A stretch of DNA of 48,089 nucleotides, taken from Promethearchaeota archaeon (GTDB taxonomy: Archaea > Asgardarchaeota > Lokiarchaeia > Sigyniarchaeales > SOKP01). The stretch is taken from assembly GCA_016840085.1 (NCBI GenBank), contig JAEOTA010000074.1, positions 1 through 48,089 on the forward strand, in the 5' to 3' direction. The translations under genes and the position numbers were made by a program. Below, in pieces: positions 35,130 to 42,584 of this stretch; within the stretch, counting starts at the first letter, position 1, and the number at the start of each line of letters is the position of its first letter. The notes beneath the pieces were generated by a model. It saw only the letters and a program-made list of their open reading frames with translations. It did not search any database and was not told the DNA's origin.

Positions 35130-36764
35130 ATGTCAGAGGATTTCAAAAAACCGATTGATGATGAAAAATCTAAAAAAGATGATTTAAAAAAAGAAAATTT
35201 AGAATTTGATTTAGAAAAGGAAGAAATTAATGACGAGAATCAAAAACAAAAAATAGGTAAACCTGTTGTTATTAGAGCAGATGCTTATAAGACAATAATT
35301 TTATATGCCAGTAGATACGCAAATAAATCAATTCCTTCTGAAGAATGGAAAGAAATATATGGTATTTTAATTGGTAGTTCGGATGAAGAATTAGTATATA
35401 TAGAACACGCTGAAGCCTTAACTTTTGGGCATGCTACAGATGTTCAGTTGGATGAAAGACATTATGGATTTATTGAGGAAATTCAAGAGAGACTTGATAA
35501 AGATGGAAAGGAATACTATATGGTTGGATGGTTTCATAGTCATCCAGGTTTAAACTTATTCTTTTCATATATAGATTTAATTAACCAATTAGGCTTTCAA
35601 CAAAATAATGATGATTTTTGTGGGTTAGTATTTGATCACACGCTTCTAGGAAAGAAGAAAGAAGAAAAAATTATAGGTGAAGATGGTTTAGAACATTCTA
35701 TGACAAAATATGATACTGGTTTTGAGATTTACCGAATAACCGATGTAAATATGGATGTTAATGATCCAGAATATGATAACAATTATCATAAAGTAGACTA
35801 TATTATAGATGGATTAAGTAAATATTTTTTTGCAAATGTTTTATCTGAATTATCTGCTCTTGTTACAGAAGGGAAACCTCTGCAATCCGCATATAAGGAA
35901 CAATTTACATCAAAATTTAATGATCTTGAAACCATAGATATAAAAACAGAAATCGAAGAAAATATTTTACCTCCTACTTCTAATCTAAATGAAATTCCAA
36001 GTAGAGATATGTTAACAGAGATACCTATGGATGAAGATATCTCATTTAATGTCGATGATTTTTTCTATGGTCAAGTTAATGGAGAAAAAAGAGAAGGAGA
36101 GAAAAAAATAAAAGAAGAGGCAGAGCAATTAATTTATGAGGGAAATCAAGCTTTTGAGAATAAGGATGCATTTTCTGGAATTGAAAAATATAAAAAAGGG
36201 ATTAAAAATTATAAAGAGATAAAAGACTACAATAGAGTTATGGAATTGTTAAGAGTCGTATCTCAAAAGTGTATTTCTAATAATCATCTAGTTTTTGCAA
36301 AAGAATTTACAGAAGATCTACAAAAACTAGCTAAAAAACAAAAAAATCTTTTTTATATTGGTGTTACCAATTACACATTAGGATATTTACTATTAAAAAA
36401 AGGAGAAAATGAAGTTTTAGAAGAAGCTTTGAATAAAATACAGAGCGCTGCTGTAAATTTCGAAAATGAAGGCGATTACGCGGGAGCTGGCATGTGTTTT
36501 AATAAAATTGGAACAATCTATCAATCAAGGTTAAATAAATTAGAAAATGCTTGTTTATTCTATAAAGCTGCAATTGAAAATTTTAATAAAGCAATTTTAA
36601 AGGGTCACCCTTTAAGAACCTCTTTTTGGAATAAATATAATAGACTAATATCAAAAATTGTAGAATTAAGAGACATCATTGAAGAACTAATACCTAATCT
36701 TAAGAATATCAAATTAAAGAACAAAATATTAGGAGACCTAAAGAATTTGCATTATAATTTCTAA
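35130..36764 (+). CDS. JAMM/MPN (Rpn11-type) metalloprotease fused to TPR-like repeats
   Basis: An acidic, disordered N-terminus (1-42) is followed by an MPN domain. The JAMM residues are Glu75 in 'EEWKEIYGILIG' and the 'GWFHSHPGLNLFFSYID' block giving H136, H138, S146 and D149: a complete H-x-H-x7-S-x2-D site, so catalytically competent. After a linker, residues about 325-540 are TPR-like helical hairpins ('AEQLIYEGNQAFENKDAFSG', 'ANYTLGYLLLKKGENEVLEE'-type repeats). JAMM enzymes remove ubiquitin-like modifiers; the TPR part probably recruits substrate. The fusion is unusual. Confidence 0.87.
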   Translation: MSEDFKKPIDDEKSKKDDLKKENLEFDLEKEEINDENQKQKIGKPVVIRADAYKTIILYASRYANKSIPSEEWKEIYGILIGSSDEELVYIEHAEALTFGHATDVQLDERHYGFIEEIQERLDKDGKEYYMVGWFHSHPGLNLFFSYIDLINQLGFQQNNDDFCGLVFDHTLLGKKKEEKIIGEDGLEHSMTKYDTGFEIYRITDVNMDVNDPEYDNNYHKVDYIIDGLSKYFFANVLSELSALVTEGKPLQSAYKEQFTSKFNDLETIDIKTEIEENILPPTSNLNEIPSRDMLTEIPMDEDISFNVDDFFYGQVNGEKREGEKKIKEEAEQLIYEGNQAFENKDAFSGIEKYKKGIKNYKEIKDYNRVMELLRVVSQKCISNNHLVFAKEFTEDLQKLAKKQKNLFYIGVTNYTLGYLLLKKGENEVLEEALNKIQSAAVNFENEGDYAGAGMCFNKIGTIYQSRLNKLENACLFYKAAIENFNKAILKGHPLRTSFWNKYNRLISKIVELRDIIEELIPNLKNIKLKNKILGDLKNLHYNF

Positions 36765-36855
36765 ATATCTACTTTAAAACTTTTATTCTTCTACATTTTA
36801 ATAAAAATTAAATTTTAAGAATCATTATTTTACATACTTCTTTTGGTGATTGCTT

Positions 36856-37545
36856 ATTCCCAGACGTAAACAAAAAATTAAATATTCTAGAAAAGTAGTT
36901 TGTAAACATCTTGAACCTAAGGGTGATATAAGTACCAGCCTCCAATCATTATGCTATTGCTCGACTAGAGATTTAACCCTAGGAACTCGAGCATATGTTT
37001 GTCAAGTATGTGAACTATATGAACCTGTAAAAAGTAATCGTAGATTCGCAGATTTGTATGACGAAAGCAAAAAAATTGCAGAAAAGAAAATTAAAGAAAA
37101 GCAAATTAGATTAGACGAATATGAACTTGCTGCAATAAAATCAGATGAAGAAATAGATTTATCTATTGAGGAATTTGAAGAAGAAGATGAAGAGACTCCA
37201 TTGAAATTTGAAAAAAGAAAAGCAGGAAAAGCAGGTATTGAGGATTCTGAAGAATTTGCTGAAGTTGAATGCCCATTCTGCGGAGAATTATTTGATGATC
37301 TCGCATCACATATTCAAAGTTGTGAATTTGCACCTGATGATGCAAGTATTGAGGATATTATGCCAACTAAAGGGAAGAAAAAAAAGAAAAAAAAAGGCAG
37401 TGCTAAAGCAGAAACAGTGGAAAAAGGGTCTGCTGAAAAACAAAAATGTCCATATTGTGGAAAAGAATTCATTAGGCTTGGAAGACATTTAAATTCTTGC
37501 CCTAAGAAACCTAAAGATGCTGATGATGATATGAGCAAAGAATAA
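36856..37545 (+). CDS. C2HC zinc-finger protein, probable AUU start
   Basis: N-terminal Cys cluster ('VVCKH', 'SLCYCS', 'YVCQVC'), a charged coiled middle, a finger 'CPFCGELFDDLASHIQSC', a Lys-rich linker ('KGKKKKKKKGS') and a second finger 'CPYCGKEFIRLGRHLNSC'. Both are CxxC...HxxxC type, eukaryote-like. Possible nucleic-acid or protein binder. No ATG exists at the 5' end: TTG at 36850 directly touches ggtga (36845-36849), too close for initiation, whereas ATT at 36856 lies six bases beyond it, so I place the start there (PRRKQKIKY follows). 229 aa. Confidence 0.75.
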   Translation: MPRRKQKIKYSRKVVCKHLEPKGDISTSLQSLCYCSTRDLTLGTRAYVCQVCELYEPVKSNRRFADLYDESKKIAEKKIKEKQIRLDEYELAAIKSDEEIDLSIEEFEEEDEETPLKFEKRKAGKAGIEDSEEFAEVECPFCGELFDDLASHIQSCEFAPDDASIEDIMPTKGKKKKKKKGSAKAETVEKGSAEKQKCPYCGKEFIRLGRHLNSCPKKPKDADDDMSKE

Positions 37546-37595
37546 TTTAATTTATTAGATAATAAATAACTTAATAGAATCTTAATTTTACAAAA

Positions 37596-37878
37596 ATGCA
37601 ACAACGTAATGAGATATATTATTGTAGACCTGTTTTTCGACCTCCAAGCGAAGCTAACTCTCTATTAATACAAGTTTCTGAAGGATGTAGTTTTAAATGC
37701 GATTTTTGTATGTCGAATTTACGAAAGAAATTCTTAATTAGAGAAATAGAAGAGATTAAAAAAGATTTAGATATTAACTTCCTTTGAAACTGATATATTA
37801 GAAAAAAAATCCCCTCTTTTTTCTCTAATTGAAGAGGAAAAGACCAATAAAGAAAAAGTAGATGAAGAGTCTAAATAG
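37596..37878 (+). pseudogene. Internally deleted radical SAM gene
   Basis: The 5' part (63 codons from ATG 37596) is the N-terminus of a radical SAM protein: 'RPPSEANSLLIQVSEGCSFK' then 'CDFCMSN', giving CX3CX2C. It shifts frame around 37772-37780. The +1 frame from 37774 runs on to a proper acidic C-terminus ('LEKKSPLFSLIEEEKTNKEK', stop 37876-37878). About 200 or more residues of barrel are missing, so a deletion with frameshift has fused the two ends. The intact parent resembled the family of the gene at 25194. Confidence 0.75.
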
Positions 37879-39295
37879 AATGTGTAGTATCATTTTTTAC
37901 ATATAACTTTCTTAATTTATAAATTGTGCCAATAGATATTACTCCAAGTAAAATTAATAATTCATATCCTGATATGATCTGCTCACCTTTATTCTTATCA
38001 TTATCCTCATTATCATTATCGTCATTTCCGTCATTAATATCATTTTTTATTAGAATGACATGAGCATATCCTAAATTTCCAACAATGTCAATTGCATAAA
38101 AATTAATGAAAATCTCATCATTTTGAGTTAATGAATCCCATACAGCATTCCATAAAGTTTGATTTATTGTACCAATCTTAGAGCAAGTTACATTATTTTT
38201 ACCATTATCAACTGAATACCATATTGTTTCCAGATATTTTTCATTGATTTTAATCTTAAAGCTAGGAGCAGTTCTGTTTGCTTTTGCTCCTTGTTTTGGA
38301 TAAATAATAGTAATAACTGGATCTGTTGTATCTTTATTAATTGTTATGTTCTTAGAGGTGATATGGCCAAAAATGTCATTTACGAAAAATTCCAATAAAA
38401 CCATACCATCCGTACAATTTAACCACGTACTTGCATTAATAGTCCCATTTTGAGAAAAGAAATGTTTCATTGGTGAACAATTTAGAGTATACCACATTTT
38501 GTCCAAAGTCGATGGATTTGTTTTGATGGAGATTTCAGGTGGATCTGAATATAGTTTATTTTTTAGTGGTTTGATAATAGTAAAATTAAGTCCATCGCCC
38601 CAAATTGGTAAATAATCAACACCCTGACTTAGTATATACGGCTCATCACCTATTCCATCATCATTCTGGTCAACTCCTTCATAATCATCCCAGTAATTCC
38701 CAATTTGAGAATTATTCCAATTACTAATGAATGTACCAAAAAATTGAATTTTCTTTCCAAAGAAATAATTACCAAAGAAATCATTATAGTTAGCAACTTC
38801 CCATAGAGAAATTGCATAAGCATTCTGTAATTCAAATAGATTATACGAAATAGTATTATAATTACTCCCACCACTTCTTCCCCGCAAAGTAATTCCAATT
38901 ATATTTTCAGAAAATGTATTATTGGAGATTGTATGATAATTTGAGCCATATGTAATACCATTAATATGAACTCCTTCCTTGTTATTTAAAAATTTACAGT
39001 CAATTATCCTAATGTGATGTGCATTGGTTATAATATAAATACCAGTATCTTTATTTCCCTTGAAAGTGCAATTAAGATAATTATTATGATGGGTGTGACC
39101 AAATTCTCCATTGAATGCTCCACCATCATCCGAATAGCTCACTCCATTATAATTTGCAGTAAGTAATGTAATGTTATTATGATTTCCACCAATATATACA
39201 CCATACCTTTCATTATAATTTGTGGTATTATTAAATAAATTATTATAATTCGAATTTGCTAACCAAATACCACGACCAAAATGGTAGAAATACAT
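37871..39295 (-). CDS. NosD-type right-handed beta-helix surface protein, 5'-truncated
   Basis: Residues 1-200 are PbH1 parallel beta-helix repeats rich in Asn ('NNTTNYNERYGVYIGGNHNN', 'NYHTISNNTFSENIIG'). Then come two Ig-like/FN3-like beta domains with Thr/Asp-rich strands ('DTTDPVITIIYPKQGAKANR'), an acidic Asp/Asn stretch and a C-terminal transmembrane helix ('GYELLILLGVISIGTIYKL') with a basic stop-transfer. This fits an outward-facing membrane-anchored protein. However, the first Met leads straight into repeats with no signal peptide, and an in-frame stop lies 4 codons upstream, so the gene has lost its 5' end. Overlaps the radical SAM relic tail by 8 bases. Confidence 0.75.
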   Translation of the reverse strand: MYFYHFGRGIWLANSNYNNLFNNTTNYNERYGVYIGGNHNNITLLTANYNGVSYSDDGGAFNGEFGHTHHNNYLNCTFKGNKDTGIYIITNAHHIRIIDCKFLNNKEGVHINGITYGSNYHTISNNTFSENIIGITLRGRSGGSNYNTISYNLFELQNAYAISLWEVANYNDFFGNYFFGKKIQFFGTFISNWNNSQIGNYWDDYEGVDQNDDGIGDEPYILSQGVDYLPIWGDGLNFTIIKPLKNKLYSDPPEISIKTNPSTLDKMWYTLNCSPMKHFFSQNGTINASTWLNCTDGMVLLEFFVNDIFGHITSKNITINKDTTDPVITIIYPKQGAKANRTAPSFKIKINEKYLETIWYSVDNGKNNVTCSKIGTINQTLWNAVWDSLTQNDEIFINFYAIDIVGNLGYAHVILIKNDINDGNDDNDNEDNDKNKGEQIISGYELLILLGVISIGTIYKLRKLYVKNDTTHSI

Positions 39296-39322
39296 TCTGA
39301 TTCTTTAATATCAATATCTTTG

Positions 39323-39385
39323 TCAATAATAAATCAACTTAAAAAAGATAATTGCCAAAAATATATTGAAAAAGAATGATATCAT
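39323..39385 (-). pseudogene. Orphan signal-peptide-like segment upstream of the beta-helix gene
   Basis: On the same strand as the truncated beta-helix gene and about 30 bases upstream of it, ATG 39385 encodes 'MISFFFNIFLAIIFFKLIYY' and then stops (TGA 39325-39323). The hydrophobic composition is that of a signal peptide. I infer it may be the severed 5' end of the beta-helix gene, separated by deletion and frameshift. A chance AT-rich frame is the alternative. Confidence 0.35.
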
Positions 39386-39647
39386 TAATATTATAAAGGA
39401 GGAGTAAATAAAAGCATCAGAAAGCATCATAGGCAATGCGTTGATAAAATAATTTGGAAGACTTTAGATACTCATATATTCCTCAGAACTACTGGAAGTA
39501 TAGGTCGAATACCATAACAATAAAGGTGTGAAAAGAAAAAATTTACACTTTTGGCAAAAACATAAATAGAACAATGATTATTATGATCATAAAATAATCC
39601 ACATTTAGATTTTAATTTAGTCAAGGAAAATAATCAAACATTTTAGA

Positions 39648-39848
39648 ATGTCAAATAAAGAAAAAAGAAAATCTAAAAAAAGAAAGATCATCATACAGCA
39701 AGGAGTAAGGCAAAGTTCACACCTTTCACAAGATTTTAATCTAAAAAAAACAGAGCCTTCCGCTGAAGTGTTTCCTTGCATGCGTAAGGGGGTGAATTCT
39801 TGGGATCGCCATATGATGTTAATCTTCAATTTCTCAAGGAGGATCTAA
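39648..39848 (+). CDS. Short basic frame over a transposon-end-like scar
   Basis: The 66-codon frame starts with a basic segment ('MSNKEKRKSKKRKIII') that any A-rich DNA could give. It then runs through the structured G+C-richer element at 39716-39796, giving 'EPSAEVFPCMRKGVNSWDRH'. No ribosome-binding site and no family match. I think it is unlikely to be a functional gene; if anything, it may be the tail of a mobile-element ORF. Confidence 0.2.
   Translation: MSNKEKRKSKKRKIIIQQGVRQSSHLSQDFNLKKTEPSAEVFPCMRKGVNSWDRHMMLIFNFSRRI
39716..39796 (+). mobile_element. Scar resembling an IS200/IS605-type right end (1)
   Basis: A stem of ttcac-a-cctt (39716-39725) with aagg-gg-gtgaa (39786-39796) encloses a small hairpin agatt/aatct and a G+C-rich core 'ccttccgctgaagtgtttcc' followed by 'ttgcatgcgtaagg'. 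A second copy of the distinctive 'atgcgt...ggg.tgaat' end occurs at 42231-42282. Ends of this kind are typical of IS605/TnpB elements, where they also form the guide RNA scaffold; this is from memory and needs a database match. No transposase remains beside it. Confidence 0.35.
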
Positions 39849-39967
39849 TTAGAATAAATTAGAAGTAAACTTTATCTTAAGAAGCTTAATCCTTTAATTT
39901 TTTGTAATTATAACAAAATAAGTTGAATTTTAAAGATATTTCCAGTATTATATATAGTTCCTTCTAA

Positions 39968-40411
39968 ATCCAGTTGTATGATTATTTAGAAGGAAAGATT
40001 TGGAATCCTTTGACCGATCAGCTATAATAAGACACGATTGTCCATTTGTTATAGAGCTTTTTATACTCAGGAACAAAGAGTGATATAATATATCATTACG
40101 TTGATACACTTCCAATTTTTACAGGACAGGAAAAAGGAGAAGAATACGCTCAAATAACCGGATACCAATTCCGAGATACGATAACAGAAGTTGATATTGT
40201 ATCTTTTTTCACTAATCCGAAAGATGGGAAATTTGAACACCATATCTACCAAATAGGGAGAAGGTATGGATCTGATGAATTGACTCTTAACGGTTTATTT
40301 GGATTAGGAGAGCTTAATTATGAGATACAAGATTATGATAAAGCGAATGAATTTGAGTTAGATCCAGATGACCCTGAATTAAAGGGACATTTTGAACAAC
40401 TTAAAAATTAA
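39968..40411 (+). pseudogene. Decayed gene with in-frame stops, unknown family
   Basis: One frame is protein-like over ~145 codons but is broken by TAA, TAA and TAG at 40025-40030 and 40052-40054. Upstream 'YDYLEGKIWNPLTDQL', downstream from 40055 an uninterrupted 118-codon stretch ('QEKGEEYAQITGYQFRDTIT', 'GLFGLGELNYEIQDYDKANE') to the stop at 40409. The last part looks like a TPR or helical-repeat end. No start codon or Shine-Dalgarno precedes the open stretch. The remaining 39386-39967 interval has the scar at 39716 and otherwise only fragmented frames. Confidence 0.55.
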
Positions 40412-40498
40412 ATAAAAAAGATAATAAAATAAATGAATTTTACGGAGGAATAAAAAATAAAGCATTAAACCAACTACAATTCGTGTTTCAAAGCCTAA

Positions 40499-41500
40499 TT
40501 AATTACTTTTTATAAGATTTTTAAGGTATTTTTTATAATTTTGTGTTAGATTACCTTTATAATATGGGTTTCTTCCTGTATCTTTCCTATATTTTTTATG
40601 TAATCTGTTTTTCCAATTTTTAAAATTTTTAGTTTCAGATTCATTCCATATTGCATTCTTACCAGTTAAGGTTTCAAAGATTTTCTTTTCTGAAATCTCT
40701 TTGCTTTGTTTAGTAGAATTCGAGGCATTTTTATCAAGGTTTTTTATTAGCTTTTTGTTCTTAATAGGTTTTTTATTAATCAAGTTTTCTAAATATAATG
40801 AGAATTGCTTTGTAGGTTTTCCTCTGTAATAAGTAATTTTCCCCGTTTTTATTCGATATTTGTTCTTTATTTTTGCTTTCCAGTTCTGAAAGGCTTTTGT
40901 TTCAGATCCGTTCCAAATAGCATTTTTATTAGTTAATTTCTCAAATACGAAAGCTTCTAAATTATTAATTTCAGGATCTTTTACCTGTTTAGATTTTTTC
41001 TTTAGAATGTCTTTTTTAGTTTTGATTATTGGTTTTGTGTTTTTATTAATAATTTCTAAAATTTCAGACCCATTTATTTTTCTTCCACTGCCAATTGTAA
41101 AAAAAGGTTCATCTATTATATCTAAATGAACAGAAAAGTCAAATACTTGATGATTATCCACTACAGGTCCTAAATATTTTGCTAAAACTGTTATTGTACC
41201 ATTATTTTGTGATAAATCAATAAGATTATTCGAACTTTTGGTAGCTTGATATAAAGAAAGATGGGTAAAGTCACTAATTTTATCAATTTCTTTAATATTT
41301 TCCTTGTTTTTAATGAGAGCACTATACCTCGATTTATTTTTTCCATTAATTGAAACATCAAGAGCTGTTAAGTTATATCCTGCTTCTTTCTTTAATGTCT
41401 TTTCTATAATAAACTTAATAAATTTCTTAAGTTGAATCCATTTTGACTTTTTAGCCAATCCTATTATTTCTCTTAAACTCTCTTCAGGCATCAATAACAC
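40499..41500 (-). CDS. Protein of unknown function with two tandem C-terminal ~60-aa repeats
   Basis: 333 aa, no known family. Residues 1-165 form a mixed alpha/beta domain ('YLGPVVDNHQVFDFSVHLDI', 'PFFTIGSGRKINGSEILEII'). The C-terminal half has two copies of a Lys/Asn-rich domain: 'LTNKNAIWNGSETKAFQNWK' (about residues 190-250) and 'LTGKNAIWNESETKNFKNWK' (about 270-330), each followed by 'Y(R)..TG....YY.G..T..(F/Y)..YL.NLI'. The basic, aromatic repeats suggest nucleic-acid or protein binding. The gene stands between pseudogenes yet is intact. Confidence 0.6.
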   Translation of the reverse strand: MLLMPEESLREIIGLAKKSKWIQLKKFIKFIIEKTLKKEAGYNLTALDVSINGKNKSRYSALIKNKENIKEIDKISDFTHLSLYQATKSSNNLIDLSQNNGTITVLAKYLGPVVDNHQVFDFSVHLDIIDEPFFTIGSGRKINGSEILEIINKNTKPIIKTKKDILKKKSKQVKDPEINNLEAFVFEKLTNKNAIWNGSETKAFQNWKAKIKNKYRIKTGKITYYRGKPTKQFSLYLENLINKKPIKNKKLIKNLDKNASNSTKQSKEISEKKIFETLTGKNAIWNESETKNFKNWKNRLHKKYRKDTGRNPYYKGNLTQNYKKYLKNLIKSN

Positions 41501-41660
41501 TTAAATAAAACAAATAGAAATTCCTTAACCCGTTAGGAATAAATCTTACATTTATTTACACAATATACATAAAAAAAGTACTTAATATATCTTTATTTTT
41601 AATGATGTTATTCTATGAGTGATTTTAAACAATTTTTTAATCAATCATAGGAGATACCAA

Positions 41661-41744
41661 ATGAAGAATATATTAGTTTTAAGAAAAAGAAGAGCAAGGC
41701 AGAGAACAACGATAAATAGCACTAAACAAATTGCTAAATTGTAA
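41661..41744 (+). CDS. Very small basic peptide (27 aa)
   Basis: ATG 41661 follows aggagat at good spacing and encodes 'MKNILVLRKRRARQRTTINS' plus 'TKQIAKL', a strongly basic peptide. The ribosome-binding site favours a real start, but the frame may be the leftover 5' end of a deleted gene, as the surroundings are all fragments. The 41501-41768 interval has nothing else. Confidence 0.3.
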   Translation: MKNILVLRKRRARQRTTINSTKQIAKL

Positions 41745-41768
41745 GGAATCTTTTACTTTCTTACTTTA

Positions 41769-41957
41769 CTAGGAGCGTACATCCATCATTGAATATTCCT
41801 TCCAACCGCGTTTTGACTCCCCTTTTGTGCCAATCATTTCATCTTTAATCCATGAATCGAAGATTTCCCACATTTGATCTTCATTGTCAGTAACTTTCAA
41901 GTTGCGTTCAAGAGGTTTTTTGCGGTTTTCGCTATAATCAGAATAATAAATTGCGTA
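41769..41957 (-). pseudogene. C-terminal gene fragment (62 codons)
   Basis: Minus-strand frame without a start, bounded upstream by TAA, reading 'YSDYSENRKKPLERNLKVTD', 'QMWEIFDSWIKDEMIGTKGE' and ending 'YSMMDVRS'. It uses many CGC/GGC/AAG codons and is richer in G+C than its surroundings, hinting at a foreign origin. No family recognised. I interpret it as the surviving 3' end of a lost gene. Confidence 0.45.
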
Positions 41958-41980
41958 TTATTATCTAATAACAAGTTTAA

Positions 41981-42222
41981 AAAATTATTGCTGAAGTGTT
42001 AAGTGATTGGTTTTTTGACTTGGCAACATCTACGTATGATGATATTGGAGATAATAAAAAGATGGACTAATCTATCATACCGAAACGAATGAATATCAAA
42101 AAGGGGTGTTATTAGCGAAAGAAAGACTACTTCAAGAACATATCATGAAAGAAAATTCTGATATTAAAATCATTGCTGCTATTAAACGAGGGATGCATAG
42201 ATTCTATGGTGAAGAAAAGTGA
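41981..42222 (+). pseudogene. Frameshifted gene fragment
   Basis: The first part (41981-42068) reads 'EVLSDWFFDLATSTYDDIGD' then hits TAA. The downstream frame 'DGLIYHTETNEYQKGVLLAK', 'ERLLQEHIMKENSDIKIIAA' runs to TGA at 42220-42222. The two join sensibly if a base was lost or gained near 42060, so this is a single broken coding region. The 5' end is missing. Family unknown. Confidence 0.45.
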
Positions 42223-42230
42223 TAGGTTAG

Positions 42231-42282
42231 GCACCTCACCTCTCCCGATGAGAAATTGTCGCTTCATGCGTGGGTTGAATAC
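42231..42282 (+). mobile_element. Scar resembling an IS200/IS605-type right end (2)
   Basis: G+C-richer 52-base block beginning gcacctcacctctcccgatg and ending cttcatgcgtgggttgaat. It shares the end motif with the scar at 39716-39796 (atgcgt then g-run then tgaat) and a complementary cctcacc near its start. Placed directly between two gene fragments, as expected for an abortive insertion or excision. No transposase gene within the window. Confidence 0.3.
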
Positions 42283-42584
42283 TATGTTCCAAATATCGGA
42301 TAGATTAATTGAAGGATTGCGTAATGAATTGTTAATCTAAGAAATAGGACTCCCTTTAGATTTCCTTCTACTATATAATCTCGAGGGAGATTCCACATAT
42401 CCTCATGTGCTTCAGTTCTAGAACCATACTTTAAAATAAATATTCTAATCTCAGGGTAAATGATTAATTTTTCAAGGAAATCAACTCCAAGCAATTTATG
42501 ACCGCCCCCATGAGAGATTATATTAAGATTTAAAAGATAATCGTATGTCCACTCTTCAATTATTCTTGAATTAAAATATTTTAG
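42282..42584 (-). pseudogene. Gene fragment lacking a start (100 codons)
   Basis: Protein-like minus-strand frame, open from 42584 (after a TAA) to 42282: 'IIEEWTYDYLLNLNIISHGG' then 'GHKLLGVDFLEKLIIYPEIR' and 'EAHEDMWNLPRDYIVEGNLK'. There is no ATG at the N-terminal end; the fragment abuts the stop of the M50 protease gene and its other end touches the transposon-like scar. Family not recognised. Likely truncated at both ends. Confidence 0.45.

Noticed and set aside
37208..37604. Several overlapping frames on both strands across the zinc-finger gene
   Set aside because: They are Lys-, Phe- or Gln-rich shadows of the A-rich coding sequence; only the zinc-finger frame has motifs.
39404..39560. 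A plus-strand frame with three stops after an aaggaggag motif ('KASESIIGNALIK', 'ILIYSSELLEV')
   Set aside because: Too fragmented to tell from chance in AT-rich DNA; the Shine-Dalgarno alone is not enough.
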